Of a stretch of 38,505 nucleotides of DNA, positions 15,753-24,398 are shown one piece after another. The stretch is taken from positions 1 through 38,505 of the forward strand of contig JAFXEU010000105.1 in assembly GCA_017520845.1 (NCBI GenBank), read 5' to 3'. Source of the DNA: Kiritimatiellia bacterium. Its GTDB lineage: Bacteria; Verrucomicrobiota; Kiritimatiellia; RFP12; UBA1067. Numbering within the stretch: position 1 is the first letter of the stretch; the number at the start of each line of letters is the position of its first letter. Under the pieces are notes generated by a model. The model was not told the DNA's origin, searched no databases, and saw only the letters and a list, made by a program, of their open reading frames with translations. The position numbers and the translations under genes were made by a program.

Positions 15753-18700
15753 TCAGTATAGTTTCTTGCCGTAGACGAGAATTTTGCTCAAGTGATAGAC
15801 TTCCTTCTTCGCTCCGGGACGGCGCTGAACGCGGACGTATTTGGCGCGGAGCGCCTTGCCGCGCAGATCGACGCGATACGTGGGCTTGACCTGTCCGTCG
15901 GTGTAAACGGTCTGCCAACTGTCGCCGTCATCAGAAATCTGAACCTCAAGCGGCACCTGACGGCCCATATTCTGGGCTCCGCACCTGTTCTCAACAACAA
16001 TACCGCCCAATTCAACCGGCCCCGGCAGAACAACCATTCCCCAAGGCGCCTCTTCGCCGCCAGTATGAAAACCGTTGCCAGTGCACGGCGTCTCGTCGAT
16101 CGTGCGGGCGTATCTCGCTGGCGAATCCCAGTTGCAGGTCGACGACGTTCTCAGCATGCCCTCGCGCGACATCAGAGGCGCGCCGAAATCGTTGAGAGGA
16201 TACGCCTCGCCCTTGCCCTTGAACGGATCGAGCCTGTCCTGAAGAGCGGCGAGCTGCCTGAACGCGGCGAGGTTACCCGACTTCGACGCCTCCAGAATGA
16301 GCGGATTGAAGTCAAGCGACGGCTTCTCGCCCTTCTTCGCCTTCTTCGCGACAACATCGCCGATCGTCTTGATGAAAAGCGCCGAATCTTCGTCGCTGCC
16401 CATGAGCTTCTCGCCGCCCCAGCCGAGAGTCTGAGAGAAATAGTCGCGCGTTCCGTACTGCGCCGAAAGCATCGCCGTCAGGACGGGGATTATATATTCC
16501 TTGTTATTGCCGAGACTTTCGGTCCACTTGTTGAGCTGGAGTTTGAAATCGGCCTCCTCCTGGATTTTCAGATCGCTCTGCGTGAAATACGGCGCGAACG
16601 CGACAAGCGCGTCGACGAGCTCCTTGGGCCCCTTCTCCGCGGCGACGCGCTTGAAATAGGGAGTCGCCAGATCCCACACGGGCTGGCGGCCCGCCTTCAT
16701 GCCGCGCGCGCAGCCGCGCGCCCAGACTCTCATCGTTTCGATCGACGCGCCGGAATTGTTGACCCAATCGCCGTACGCGCGCCAGGCGTTGTAATGCGAC
16801 GGCCACGACGCGCAGGCCTTGCGGTAGAACGCTTCTATCTTCTTGGGGCTTTCGCCGTTCGCCGCCGCGAGATGCGCAAGCTCCAGATAACGGTCGGCGT
16901 TCAGGCGCTTTTCGCGATCGCCTTCGAACGTCCCCTCCATCGCCGTGACGTACGGCCAGATGTTCCGATCCCAGAATTTGAGCTGGATGTGCGTAGGATA
17001 GGTCACGGCGTAGTTGATCTCCCATCTGCCCTCTATCCTGCGGCGCGTGTAGGCGCAGTGCATCGGCTGCCCCGCCGTGCAGCTCGGAAGCCCGTGCGAG
17101 TTGGCGCAGGCGGAGCCGAACTTCGAAAGCTCGCCGCATACGCCGCCCACAAGCGGAGAATAACGGCGCTTCGGCCATTCGCCCGCCGCCGCCCACGGAG
17201 CATAATAACCGGGCCCGTGGACGGATTCGCCGAAGCAGTTGAAAAGACGGTACGGTACGAGCCAGCACGCGCCGCCGTATTCGCGCTCGGGCATGTTCAC
17301 GTAGCGCGAAAGATACCTCATCTGCGCCGGAGCGTAATCGCAGCTCGCCGCGGGCTGCCCCTGGTGAATCGCGAAACGCCACTGCCACACGGGCTGGGTA
17401 AGCGCATATTTGTGAAGACGCCCCGCCTCGTACGAATCGCGGTACGCGTCGAGATAATCGGTCAGATATTCGTCGTCCTTCGACGAATACTCGAGCGCGA
17501 GCGCCGTCGCGAAGCGGCGTCCCGCGCCGTCGGCATCGCTCACCCATTTGCCGCCGTCCTGAAAGAAAATCGTCTCGAGCGCGAGAACGGCGTTATACCC
17601 GTCGCAAGGGCCGCTCCACGCGAAATCCTCGAGCCACGAACGGTTCTTCAGAAACTTCGCGATGAAATCCTTAGCCCCCTTCCGCTCGCCAAGCGCCTCC
17701 CAACCGCGCTGCTCCATGCGCCTTAAAACGGCGTACCGGGCGATATTAAGCTTCATTTCTTCGGTCAGTTTCGTCTTCGGCGTGATTTTCGAAATCGAAC
17801 TTTTAATCTTATCGAGAGGGAAGCCCGTCATAACGTTCCCGGCGCCGTTGGGACGCTCGCGCATCGGAGCCCTGTAAGGCTTTTTGCGCTCGATGTTCTT
17901 GCCGGAAAGAATCAGATACCCCATCGCGCACTGCCCCCAGAGAGTATCGCGATCAATCGCGAAAGCCTCCTCGAGAAGCCTTATGTTCGCGTCTTTCCTG
18001 CTGTCGTCCTTGCGGTAAAGCGCGTATTCGGCCATGATGAGCGCCTGCTTCTGATTGTTCGAAAGATTGTCCTTCGGCCACGCCTTAAGCGAGGCGATGA
18101 AGGCGGCTCCGCCCGAAAAATCGCCATCCTCGCGGAACTTGTTCGCCTTGGCGACAAGATCGACGCCCGGGCCCATCGTAAAGCGAAGAACCCACCCGTA
18201 GGTATCGCCCTTATCGAGCTCCCTCAAGGCGCGCCACTCCTTCTCGTAGCCGAGCTTCCCTTTATAAACGCGGTCTGAGGTAAAATCGCCCGCCTGCTTT
18301 ATCAGCATGTCAAAACCTCTTCCGTACGCGTCAACCGCGCCTGCGGGGTTCGTTTTTGCGATAGACTCAGCCCTCTTGAAAAGCGCCTCGGCCTTGTCCT
18401 TCTGGGCGGTAACCTTTTTAATCGCGGCGGCAAGCTTGGCGGGAGTTACGTTGCGCGGAATGTTCTCGATCTGGGCGAAAAACTTATTTTCCCTCGGCGT
18501 TATGCACGTAATCGCGGGGTAACGCCTCGTCGGTACGCGCACGGGCTCGATCTCCCTGTTGGACTCTTTGACCTTCTCGGTCGGGCGATCCATATCGTCA
18601 TACACCGCGAGAACGTAATTCTTGCCGACAATCCCCTTGAACTCAGGCGACAGGAAAACCTTCCTGACATCATCGCCGCTTACGCACCAGTCGCTGCCGA

Positions 18701-18827
18701 CGTGAAGAACGAGAATGCCCTTATTCTGACGCGATGCCGAATCGACCGGAGAAACCGCGACCGCGGCGCAGATCGGCACAACGGCCGCACCTAAGCAAAA
18801 AAGAACTCTTTCGACAAATTTTCTCAT
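15753..18827 (-). CDS. Large secreted protein: thioredoxin-like head, helical middle, discoidin-like tail
   Basis: 1,024 residues from the start at 18827, chosen because AAAGGAGGT precedes that ATG by 5 nt; an upstream in-frame start has none. A signal peptide (MRKFVERVLFCLGAAVVPIC) leads to a thioredoxin-like segment (GILVLHVGSDWCVSGDDVRK) in which the usual second active-site Cys is missing. About 250 residues of TPR-like helices follow, then a long Trp/Tyr-rich region with several cysteines. The C-terminal ~100 residues look like an F5/8 type C (discoidin) jelly roll (LEVQISDDGDSWQTVYTDGQ, AKYVRVQRRPGAKKE), a fold that often binds sugars. A cell-surface or periplasmic glycan role is plausible, but the middle is unrecognised. 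It has its own consensus-like promoter. Confidence 0.6.
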   Translation of the reverse strand: MRKFVERVLFCLGAAVVPICAAVAVSPVDSASRQNKGILVLHVGSDWCVSGDDVRKVFLSPEFKGIVGKNYVLAVYDDMDRPTEKVKESNREIEPVRVPTRRYPAITCITPRENKFFAQIENIPRNVTPAKLAAAIKKVTAQKDKAEALFKRAESIAKTNPAGAVDAYGRGFDMLIKQAGDFTSDRVYKGKLGYEKEWRALRELDKGDTYGWVLRFTMGPGVDLVAKANKFREDGDFSGGAAFIASLKAWPKDNLSNNQKQALIMAEYALYRKDDSRKDANIRLLEEAFAIDRDTLWGQCAMGYLILSGKNIERKKPYRAPMRERPNGAGNVMTGFPLDKIKSSISKITPKTKLTEEMKLNIARYAVLRRMEQRGWEALGERKGAKDFIAKFLKNRSWLEDFAWSGPCDGYNAVLALETIFFQDGGKWVSDADGAGRRFATALALEYSSKDDEYLTDYLDAYRDSYEAGRLHKYALTQPVWQWRFAIHQGQPAASCDYAPAQMRYLSRYVNMPEREYGGACWLVPYRLFNCFGESVHGPGYYAPWAAAGEWPKRRYSPLVGGVCGELSKFGSACANSHGLPSCTAGQPMHCAYTRRRIEGRWEINYAVTYPTHIQLKFWDRNIWPYVTAMEGTFEGDREKRLNADRYLELAHLAAANGESPKKIEAFYRKACASWPSHYNAWRAYGDWVNNSGASIETMRVWARGCARGMKAGRQPVWDLATPYFKRVAAEKGPKELVDALVAFAPYFTQSDLKIQEEADFKLQLNKWTESLGNNKEYIIPVLTAMLSAQYGTRDYFSQTLGWGGEKLMGSDEDSALFIKTIGDVVAKKAKKGEKPSLDFNPLILEASKSGNLAAFRQLAALQDRLDPFKGKGEAYPLNDFGAPLMSREGMLRTSSTCNWDSPARYARTIDETPCTGNGFHTGGEEAPWGMVVLPGPVELGGIVVENRCGAQNMGRQVPLEVQISDDGDSWQTVYTDGQVKPTYRVDLRGKALRAKYVRVQRRPGAKKEVYHLSKILVYGKKLY

Positions 18828-18846
18828 ACCGTACCTCCTTTGAGAC

Positions 18847-18876
18847 AGTATACCCAATCCTTAAGCAAACAGTCAA
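18847..18876 (-). promoter_or_regulatory. Sigma-70-like promoter of the large secreted protein
   Basis: TTGACT (18876-18871), an 18-nt spacer and TATACT (18852-18847), 19 nt before the ATG at 18827 with a full AGGAGG in between. It has the best -35 of any protein-coding gene here and lacks the TGN extension that most others have. Confidence 0.65.
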
Positions 18877-18881
18877 CCCTA

Positions 18882-19517
18882 TCAGGAACGGCGAAACGGT
18901 TTGACCGCTTCACGAACCGCTCCGAGAAGAGTATCCGCGACAACGCCGAATTCTCTCAAACGCGAAGGATCGTGACTGCCGCCGCCGTAAAAGACGCACC
19001 GCGCGCCGATCGCGTCGGCGACCTCCTTGTCATGGAGCGAGTCGCCGATCACGACGTACTCCTCCCGCCCGCCCGCCAACGCGACGTAGTCTCTTATCCG
19101 CGAAAGCTTCGAACAACCGTCGAGATTGTTCGTCCCAAGAACCGCCTCGAAATAAGACCTTATCCCGAACTTGTCCATATCGGAAAGAAGATAGTCTTCG
19201 CGCATCGCCGAAACGACCGCCTGGGCGACGCCGTTATCCCTGACGAACTCAAGCGCGTCTTTGGCATCTGCCGCCAGGCGCAATTCCGCTTCATGGTATG
19301 CGTCGTGATATTCCTGCGCCAGCGCATCCCAATCCTCACATTCTATTTTAACGCCGAGCGACTCGTAAAAATACCTGACGGGGAAAGCGAAATTCTTCCT
19401 GTAATAATCGAGACTGACCGTCTCAAGCCCCCGCCTCGAAAGTATCGCGTTCAGCGCCGAAAGTGAAGCGTGGTTATCGTCAAGGAGCGTGCCGTTCCAA
19501 TCCCAGATTATGCGCAC
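18882..19517 (-). CDS. HAD-superfamily phosphatase, phosphoglycolate-phosphatase-like
   Basis: 211 residues in Rossmann-like HAD order: motif I IIWDWNGTLLDD near the N-terminus, a helical cap (about residues 15-85), motif II Ser in AVVSAMRED, a Lys of motif III in the GCSKLSRIRDY region and motif IV VVIGDSLHDKEVADA. It probably removes phosphate from a small metabolite in the cytoplasm. In motif I the second Asp of DxD is Asn, which would weaken acid/base catalysis; this variant (DWNGTLLDD) also occurs in other HAD proteins of this type. It overlaps the upstream ymdB-like gene by 10 bp and ends the proS operon. Confidence 0.85.
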   Translation of the reverse strand: MRIIWDWNGTLLDDNHASLSALNAILSRRGLETVSLDYYRKNFAFPVRYFYESLGVKIECEDWDALAQEYHDAYHEAELRLAADAKDALEFVRDNGVAQAVVSAMREDYLLSDMDKFGIRSYFEAVLGTNNLDGCSKLSRIRDYVALAGGREEYVVIGDSLHDKEVADAIGARCVFYGGGSHDPSRLREFGVVADTLLGAVREAVKPFRRS

Positions 19518-20296
19518 GCGTAAGGCTCCCTGACTCTTATCGCCTCAATCGAGGAGGCTTTCTTCGTTACTGGATCAAACTCTACAACCGCACCCTCGAG
19601 AACGCAAGGCCCCTCGGCGACATCGAACCTCGCCGGCATGCCCGTGATGAATTTTCTCGTCACCGGTTTAAGATCGCGCCCGATAGAGCTGACGTAAGGC
19701 CCCGTCATGCCGAGATCGGTTATGTACGCGGTGCCTTTAGGCAGAACGATCGCGTCCGAAGTCTGAACATGGGTATGGGTTCCGGCGACCGCGCACACGC
19801 GGCCGTCGAGATAATGGCCCAGCGTTATTTTTTCGCTCGTCGCCTCGGCGTGGAAATCGACAAAAACGGGTATGTCTTTAGGTATCTCGGAAAGAGCGCG
19901 GTCGATCGCCTTGAACGGGCAGTCGACGGGATTCATAAAAACCCTGCCGAGCGCGTTCACGACGGCGAAACGGAAAGTCGGCATCGTGATGATGCGCCAT
20001 CCCTTGCCGGGACATTCCGACGGGATATTCACGGGGCGGACGAGCGAATCGACCGAATCGGCCTGACCGGGAAACTCCTTCTGGCCCCAGGCGTGATCGC
20101 CCAGGGTTATCGCGTCTGCTCCCGCCTCGAAAATCTCCTTCGCGAGCGCCGCGGTTATGCCTGAACCCGCCGCGCAGTTCTCCGCGTTCACTATCACCGC
20201 GCCGAGAGAAAGCTCGCGCCTGAGACGCGGCAGTTCGCGCTTGAGAATCTTTCGGCCGGGAGATCCGACGACATCGCCTATCATTAGAATTTTCAT
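19508..20296 (-). CDS. ymdB: YmdB-family metallophosphoesterase
   Basis: 262 residues, normal for the YmdB/TIGR00282 family. Metal-binding motifs are visible: MKILMIGDVVGSPGR at the N-terminus, VNAENCAAGSGIT, TLGDHAWGQKE, DFHAEATSEK and VAGTHTHVQTSD. Bacillus YmdB hydrolyses 2',3'-cyclic nucleotides and 3',5'-cAMP and affects the switch between motility and biofilm. The family often has GNHxWD where this protein has GDHAWG. It lies in a chain of overlapping genes (4 bp with the Sel1 gene before, 10 bp with the HAD gene after). Confidence 0.9.
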   Translation of the reverse strand: MKILMIGDVVGSPGRKILKRELPRLRRELSLGAVIVNAENCAAGSGITAALAKEIFEAGADAITLGDHAWGQKEFPGQADSVDSLVRPVNIPSECPGKGWRIITMPTFRFAVVNALGRVFMNPVDCPFKAIDRALSEIPKDIPVFVDFHAEATSEKITLGHYLDGRVCAVAGTHTHVQTSDAIVLPKGTAYITDLGMTGPYVSSIGRDLKPVTRKFITGMPARFDVAEGPCVLEGAVVEFDPVTKKASSIEAIRVREPYACA

Positions 20297-21297
20297 AATT
20301 CAGCCTTATTGATTTTTAACCATTCCTTTGCGCTTTCATCGCCGCGGGCCGCCCGCGCGCGAAGACGCCACAGCATCGCTTTATAAGAATCCGTCTTAAT
20401 CGTACCGAGCCCCTTGGAATAACACTCCGAAAGAAAATCCATCGCCTCCGCGCTACCCTTTACGGCCGCCTTTTCAAGAATTTCGACCGCCTGCGGTCCG
20501 CTCGGCTTGCAGCCCTGACCCGTCAAAACCGCCGTAGCGTAATTTATCGTGCCCCAGGCGTTGCCGAGCGAGGAACTCATCCTGAAACACTTCAGCGCCC
20601 GCACGGGATCCTTTTCAACCCCGAGTCCTTCCAGATAGAACCGACCTAAATTGTTAACCGCCTCGGGATGGTGTTTTTCCGCTGCCTTGTAAAACAGCCT
20701 GAAAGCCAGCTTTTCGTCCTTCGCGCATCCGTATCCGTTCTGCCGGCAGATTCCAAGGCTGTTGAGCGCGTTAGCGTCGCCCGATTCCGCAGCCCTTTTA
20801 TACGCCTCGTAGCACTCCTTCATCGCCGCTTTCGACTTTTCGGGAAAAGTTTCCTTCAGTTCCACCGCTTCGGACATTTTTATCGTCGCGTACGTATTAA
20901 GCGCCTGTACGTTACCGAGGTCGGCCGCGTGCTTCAGTATCGCCATGTCGTTCTTTTCCAGCGACATCAGATACCAGGCCATAGAATTGTTCTTTTCCCT
21001 AGCCATTTCAAAGATTCTGTCTCTCGAGGACGCGAAATACCGTTCACGCACCTCCTCCGGTATCCGCGCGGCCGGAGGCGGAGACTTCTCTTTCGAAATG
21101 AGCGCTATGAGAAACCGCTGGATGGGCTTGCCCGCCTTGGCGTCGGCGGCCACGGTTTCAACCGCCTTCAGATACGACGCCTCGCTTGCGGCGTTGCGCG
21201 TATTCAACACCCTGATTATCGCCTCGCTGCTTTTCGATGCCGCCCAAATCGACGGCACGCATGCGAGAGCAACCGAAAGCAGCAGGGATTTCATCAT
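20293..21297 (-). CDS. Sel1-repeat protein (first of a duplicated pair along the strand's 3' side)
   Basis: 334 residues with a signal peptide (MMKSLLLSVALACVPSIWA) and at least four Sel1-like repeats from about residue 110 on (AAESGDANALNSLGICRQNG, AAEKHHPEAVNNLGRFYLEG, AAVKGSAEAMDFLSECYSKG). Sel1 repeats are TPR-like helical pairs that act as adaptors, often in the periplasm. Its N-terminal third is related to that of the neighbouring Sel1 gene (YLKAVETVAADAKAGKPIQR against YARAAKIVFGFAKEGRPWHR), and both end in a Trp-Arg-Arg/Lys-rich tail, so the two arose by tandem duplication. Start and stop both overlap neighbours by 4 bp. Confidence 0.82.
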   Translation of the reverse strand: MMKSLLLSVALACVPSIWAASKSSEAIIRVLNTRNAASEASYLKAVETVAADAKAGKPIQRFLIALISKEKSPPPAARIPEEVRERYFASSRDRIFEMAREKNNSMAWYLMSLEKNDMAILKHAADLGNVQALNTYATIKMSEAVELKETFPEKSKAAMKECYEAYKRAAESGDANALNSLGICRQNGYGCAKDEKLAFRLFYKAAEKHHPEAVNNLGRFYLEGLGVEKDPVRALKCFRMSSSLGNAWGTINYATAVLTGQGCKPSGPQAVEILEKAAVKGSAEAMDFLSECYSKGLGTIKTDSYKAMLWRLRARAARGDESAKEWLKINKAEL

Positions 21298-22679
21298 CTG
21301 AGCTTATGGGATTTCAGCCAGATTTTCGCATTGCGCACACCGCGTTCCGCATCGGCGCGGGTCCTCCACCAATTGGCGTTGTAATGGCTTTTCTCGAGTC
21401 CGCCGCGCCCCTCATCATAACATTGGGCCAGGCTCAGCATCGAAGGTATATGCCCGAGCTCAGCGCCCCTCGTATACCAGGCAACCGCCGCTTTCTCGTT
21501 TTTATCTACGCCGCGTCCGTCCATAAAACACTTCGCCAGATACTGCATGGCGAGCGGATCTTTAAGATTCTCGGCGCAATGATACCACCACGCGACGGCC
21601 TTGTGATCGCGCTCGGCTCTTTCTCTGGAAATTTTTTCCAGGGCCGCCTGCAGTTCGGCGCCCCTGAGCCTGTTGGTATACGAGCTCTCCGCGCCGACAG
21701 AGTCGTAAAGACATCTTGCGTATTCGATCATAGCCGCGTGATTTCTCTGGCGGGCCGACTTCTCCAACAGTTCGACGGCCTTCACGTCGTTTGTTCCTGC
21801 CTGAATCAAAGACATCGCGTAACTGTACTGCCCGTACGCGTTTCCCGTCGCTGCGCTTTTCTCGAAATATCTCATGGCGAGCGGAGGATTTTTCTCGATG
21901 GCGTCCGCTCCGTCGGCGGAAAAACCGTCGCGGTACATTTCTCCCACGGCGCACAACGCCATCGGATGGCCCATCTTCGCGGCATTTTCAAAACATTCGC
22001 GGGCTTTTACGGAATTCTTTGAACACCCGTAACCGTTCTGATAACAGACACCGAGATTATAAAGCCCGGAAGCGTTCCTGAGTCTTTTATATCCGTCGTC
22101 TCCCTCGGAATCTCTCGTATACGCGGCGCGGTAAAAACAGTCGAACGCGGCGTCCAGTCTGCGCTTCGCGTTCTGGCCCGACATGTTTTTCTCCTTTGCG
22201 TCCAAGAGGAGTTTCAGACCGCTTTCCACCATCGCGTACTCGTTGCCGTCGCCGCCAAGTTTCTCATCCTGCGCGGCCTTACCGAGATCTTTCAGATTAT
22301 TCTTTTCAAGCCAAAGAACGTAATTTACGTTTTTCTCTCTCCAGCGTCTGACCGCGTCCGCCTTGTCGTTCTTCCAATACTCCTTGACGGCAGTGCGGTT
22401 CCTGTCGAGAAAATCCGTTCTCGTCGGTTCGTCAAGCCGGTATTCACCCGGAAAGTCCCCTTCCCTCGAAAGCGCGGCGAGAACAAACCGGTGCCACGGG
22501 CGTCCCTCCTTCGCGAATCCGAAGACAATCTTGGCCGCCCGGGCGTACCGGACAGGATCCGCCGACAATCTCGCCGAAAAAAGCTCGTCTAAAACCTCGC
22601 AGTCTTCCGCATAATCCGCAACCGCGGCGAACGGTCCCAGACAGAGAATAAAAAACGGCAACAATACTTTTTTTATCAT
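21294..22679 (-). CDS. Sel1-repeat protein (paralogue of the next gene)
   Basis: 461 residues with a signal peptide (MIKKVLLPFFILCLGPFAAV) and six or more Sel1 repeats between about residues 175 and 450 (YNLGVCYQNGYGCSKNSVKA, GHPMALCAVGEMYRDGFSAD, LGHIPSMLSLAQCYDEGRGG). It is longer than its paralogue because of extra repeats and an insert of about 50 residues near the front. It probably acts as a periplasmic scaffold; the partner is unknown. It overlaps the methyltransferase gene by 4 bp upstream and its paralogue by 4 bp downstream. Confidence 0.82.
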   Translation of the reverse strand: MIKKVLLPFFILCLGPFAAVADYAEDCEVLDELFSARLSADPVRYARAAKIVFGFAKEGRPWHRFVLAALSREGDFPGEYRLDEPTRTDFLDRNRTAVKEYWKNDKADAVRRWREKNVNYVLWLEKNNLKDLGKAAQDEKLGGDGNEYAMVESGLKLLLDAKEKNMSGQNAKRRLDAAFDCFYRAAYTRDSEGDDGYKRLRNASGLYNLGVCYQNGYGCSKNSVKARECFENAAKMGHPMALCAVGEMYRDGFSADGADAIEKNPPLAMRYFEKSAATGNAYGQYSYAMSLIQAGTNDVKAVELLEKSARQRNHAAMIEYARCLYDSVGAESSYTNRLRGAELQAALEKISRERAERDHKAVAWWYHCAENLKDPLAMQYLAKCFMDGRGVDKNEKAAVAWYTRGAELGHIPSMLSLAQCYDEGRGGLEKSHYNANWWRTRADAERGVRNAKIWLKSHKLR

Positions 22680-23164
22680 GTTCTGCTCCTGAAAGGGGTA
22701 AACGGCAGAGAACCTTCACGGATAAAGCCTTTATGCTCGCGCCACGCCTTCTTGCGGGCGCACACTGTCATCGTTTTGCCGTCCCGTCCGAACCTCCACC
22801 ATTTAGGCCGCTTCAGTTCAATGATGTCAAAGCCTTCACGGACAATCTTGTAAAGCTCGGGGGCCGTATAACCGTCATCGTTGCCCGTACGTTCGTTTAC
22901 CGTGAAAAAGAGGCAACCCTCCGGCTTGAGAATGCGGTTCGCCTCGCGGACGCGCCCGCGGCAAACCCCGGAGCCGTGCATCACGATCACTTCGAACTGA
23001 CTGTCCTCGAACGGAAACTCGTCGGAAAGAGGAATCTCCATCCAGACACCGTCACGATGCGACTTCAGTACCGACATCGTGTCGTCGCTATACCCGACGA
23101 CAAGTCCGGCGCGGACACGCTGAAAACGCGACAATACCGAAGCCACCTCGGGTGTCAGATGCAT
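22676..23164 (-). CDS. Small class I SAM-dependent methyltransferase-like protein
   Basis: 162 residues. The C-terminal half matches Methyltransf_11: the LPF-type motif (SDEFPFEDSQFEVIVMHG) and the post-motif helix and strand (REANRILKPEGCLFFTVNER). The N-terminal glycine-rich motif I that binds SAM is degenerate (RVRAGLVVGYSDDTMSVLK instead of LDxGxGxG), so it may be a minimal or inactive enzyme. It overlaps hisS by 10 bp and the first Sel1 gene by 4 bp. The substrate is unknown. Confidence 0.65.
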   Translation of the reverse strand: MHLTPEVASVLSRFQRVRAGLVVGYSDDTMSVLKSHRDGVWMEIPLSDEFPFEDSQFEVIVMHGSGVCRGRVREANRILKPEGCLFFTVNERTGNDDGYTAPELYKIVREGFDIIELKRPKWWRFGRDGKTMTVCARKKAWREHKGFIREGSLPFTPFRSRT

Positions 23165-24381
23165 ATTTCGCTTTCTTCCCTGGTTTCGAGGTTCTTGATT
23201 TTGGCGACGCCCTTCTCGACGTCGTCGGGACCAACAAAGATCGCCTTCGCCGCCCCGATGGAATCGGCGCGCGAGAAAAACTTTTTGGGCTTCTGGGGTT
23301 TAAGCGCGAGATCAACGCGCTCGCCCGAAGCGCGGAGCATCGCGGCGAGTCTGACCGCGGCGTCGCGCTCGCCCGGGAACATAAAGCCGACGGCGATACC
23401 CTTTCGCTCCCTGGCCCCATCGCCGAGACGCGCTTTGAGAAGCTCGCTTACGACGACGTCGCCGAAGCCGAGACCGACCGCGGACGTAGGCTCGCCGCCG
23501 ATCGTCGTAAGAAGATTGTCGTAGCGCCCGCCGCCGAAAATGGCGCGGAACTCGCCCGCCGTATCGAAGCACTCGAAGACGACGCCCGTATAATAGCTGA
23601 GGCCTCGAATGACCGCGATATCAAATACGAGACAGTCAGCGAAACCGGCCTCGCCCGCGATGGCGAAAAGCTCGACGAGCTCAGGACACTCGTCATACGA
23701 CTTCGTATCCATAATCTTAAACGTTGCCTCAACGTCGGCGTCCGAAAGCCCTCCATCGCGGAGCATCGCGGCGATTTCGCTATCGGGCATTTTGCCGCGC
23801 TTGTCGAGAGCGAGAAACACCTGAGCGTGCTTCTCGGGAGCGATCCCGCTTTTGGCCAATAGTTCACCTAAGAACTTGCGCGACGAGACGTGGACCTTGA
23901 AATCGTCCGAAGTAAGACCCATGCGCTTGAGAGCGTCGCACGCAGCCCCGATGACCTCGGCCTCGGCGAGAGTCGACTCTTCGCCGATGATGTCGAGATT
24001 CCACTGGTAGTGCTCGCGTTTGCGGCCCTTCGTCATGCGCTCGTAACGGAAGCACTGCGCGATCGTCGTCCACTTCAGCGGAAACGCCAGCTCCTTCTGA
24101 CGCTGCGCGACCATGCGCGCCAAAGTCGGCGTCATTTCGGCGCGAAGCGCGAGATGGCGCTCGGACTTGTCGAGAAAATGGTAAATCTGCTCGCCGACCT
24201 CTTCGCCCGCCTTACGCGCCAGAAGCTCATAGCTCTCGACGACGCACGCGTCGTAAGGCTCGAAACCGTACGCTTCGCCCGACGCGCGGAACGCGTCGAA
24301 TATTTTGTTGCGCCAGACCATATCCTCGGGATAGAAGTCTCTCATTCCGCGAGGCGGCTCAAAACTGATTTTCTCGGCCAT
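23155..24381 (-). CDS. hisS: Histidyl-tRNA synthetase
   Basis: 408 residues, slightly short for HisRS (about 420-430). Class II motifs are clear: motif 1 begins at EPPRGMRDFYPEDMVWRNKI, motif 2 at CFRYERMTKGRKREHYQWNL, the histidine-binding loop at GLSYYTGVVFECFD and motif 3 at SAVGLGFGDVV. The C-terminal anticodon domain (GIAVGFMFPGERDAAVRLAA onwards) is compact. It charges tRNA-His. GGAG lies 9-12 nt upstream of the ATG, 17 bp after the proS stop. Confidence 0.96.
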   Translation of the reverse strand: MAEKISFEPPRGMRDFYPEDMVWRNKIFDAFRASGEAYGFEPYDACVVESYELLARKAGEEVGEQIYHFLDKSERHLALRAEMTPTLARMVAQRQKELAFPLKWTTIAQCFRYERMTKGRKREHYQWNLDIIGEESTLAEAEVIGAACDALKRMGLTSDDFKVHVSSRKFLGELLAKSGIAPEKHAQVFLALDKRGKMPDSEIAAMLRDGGLSDADVEATFKIMDTKSYDECPELVELFAIAGEAGFADCLVFDIAVIRGLSYYTGVVFECFDTAGEFRAIFGGGRYDNLLTTIGGEPTSAVGLGFGDVVVSELLKARLGDGARERKGIAVGFMFPGERDAAVRLAAMLRASGERVDLALKPQKPKKFFSRADSIGAAKAIFVGPDDVEKGVAKIKNLETREESEICI

Positions 24382-24398
24382 CTTTTTTACTCCGAAAC

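Noticed and set aside
15792-17726. Long plus-strand open frame (644 codons) opposite the large secreted protein
   Set aside because: Arg/Ala-rich shadow frame with no start signal; the minus-strand gene has a signal peptide, RBS and promoter.
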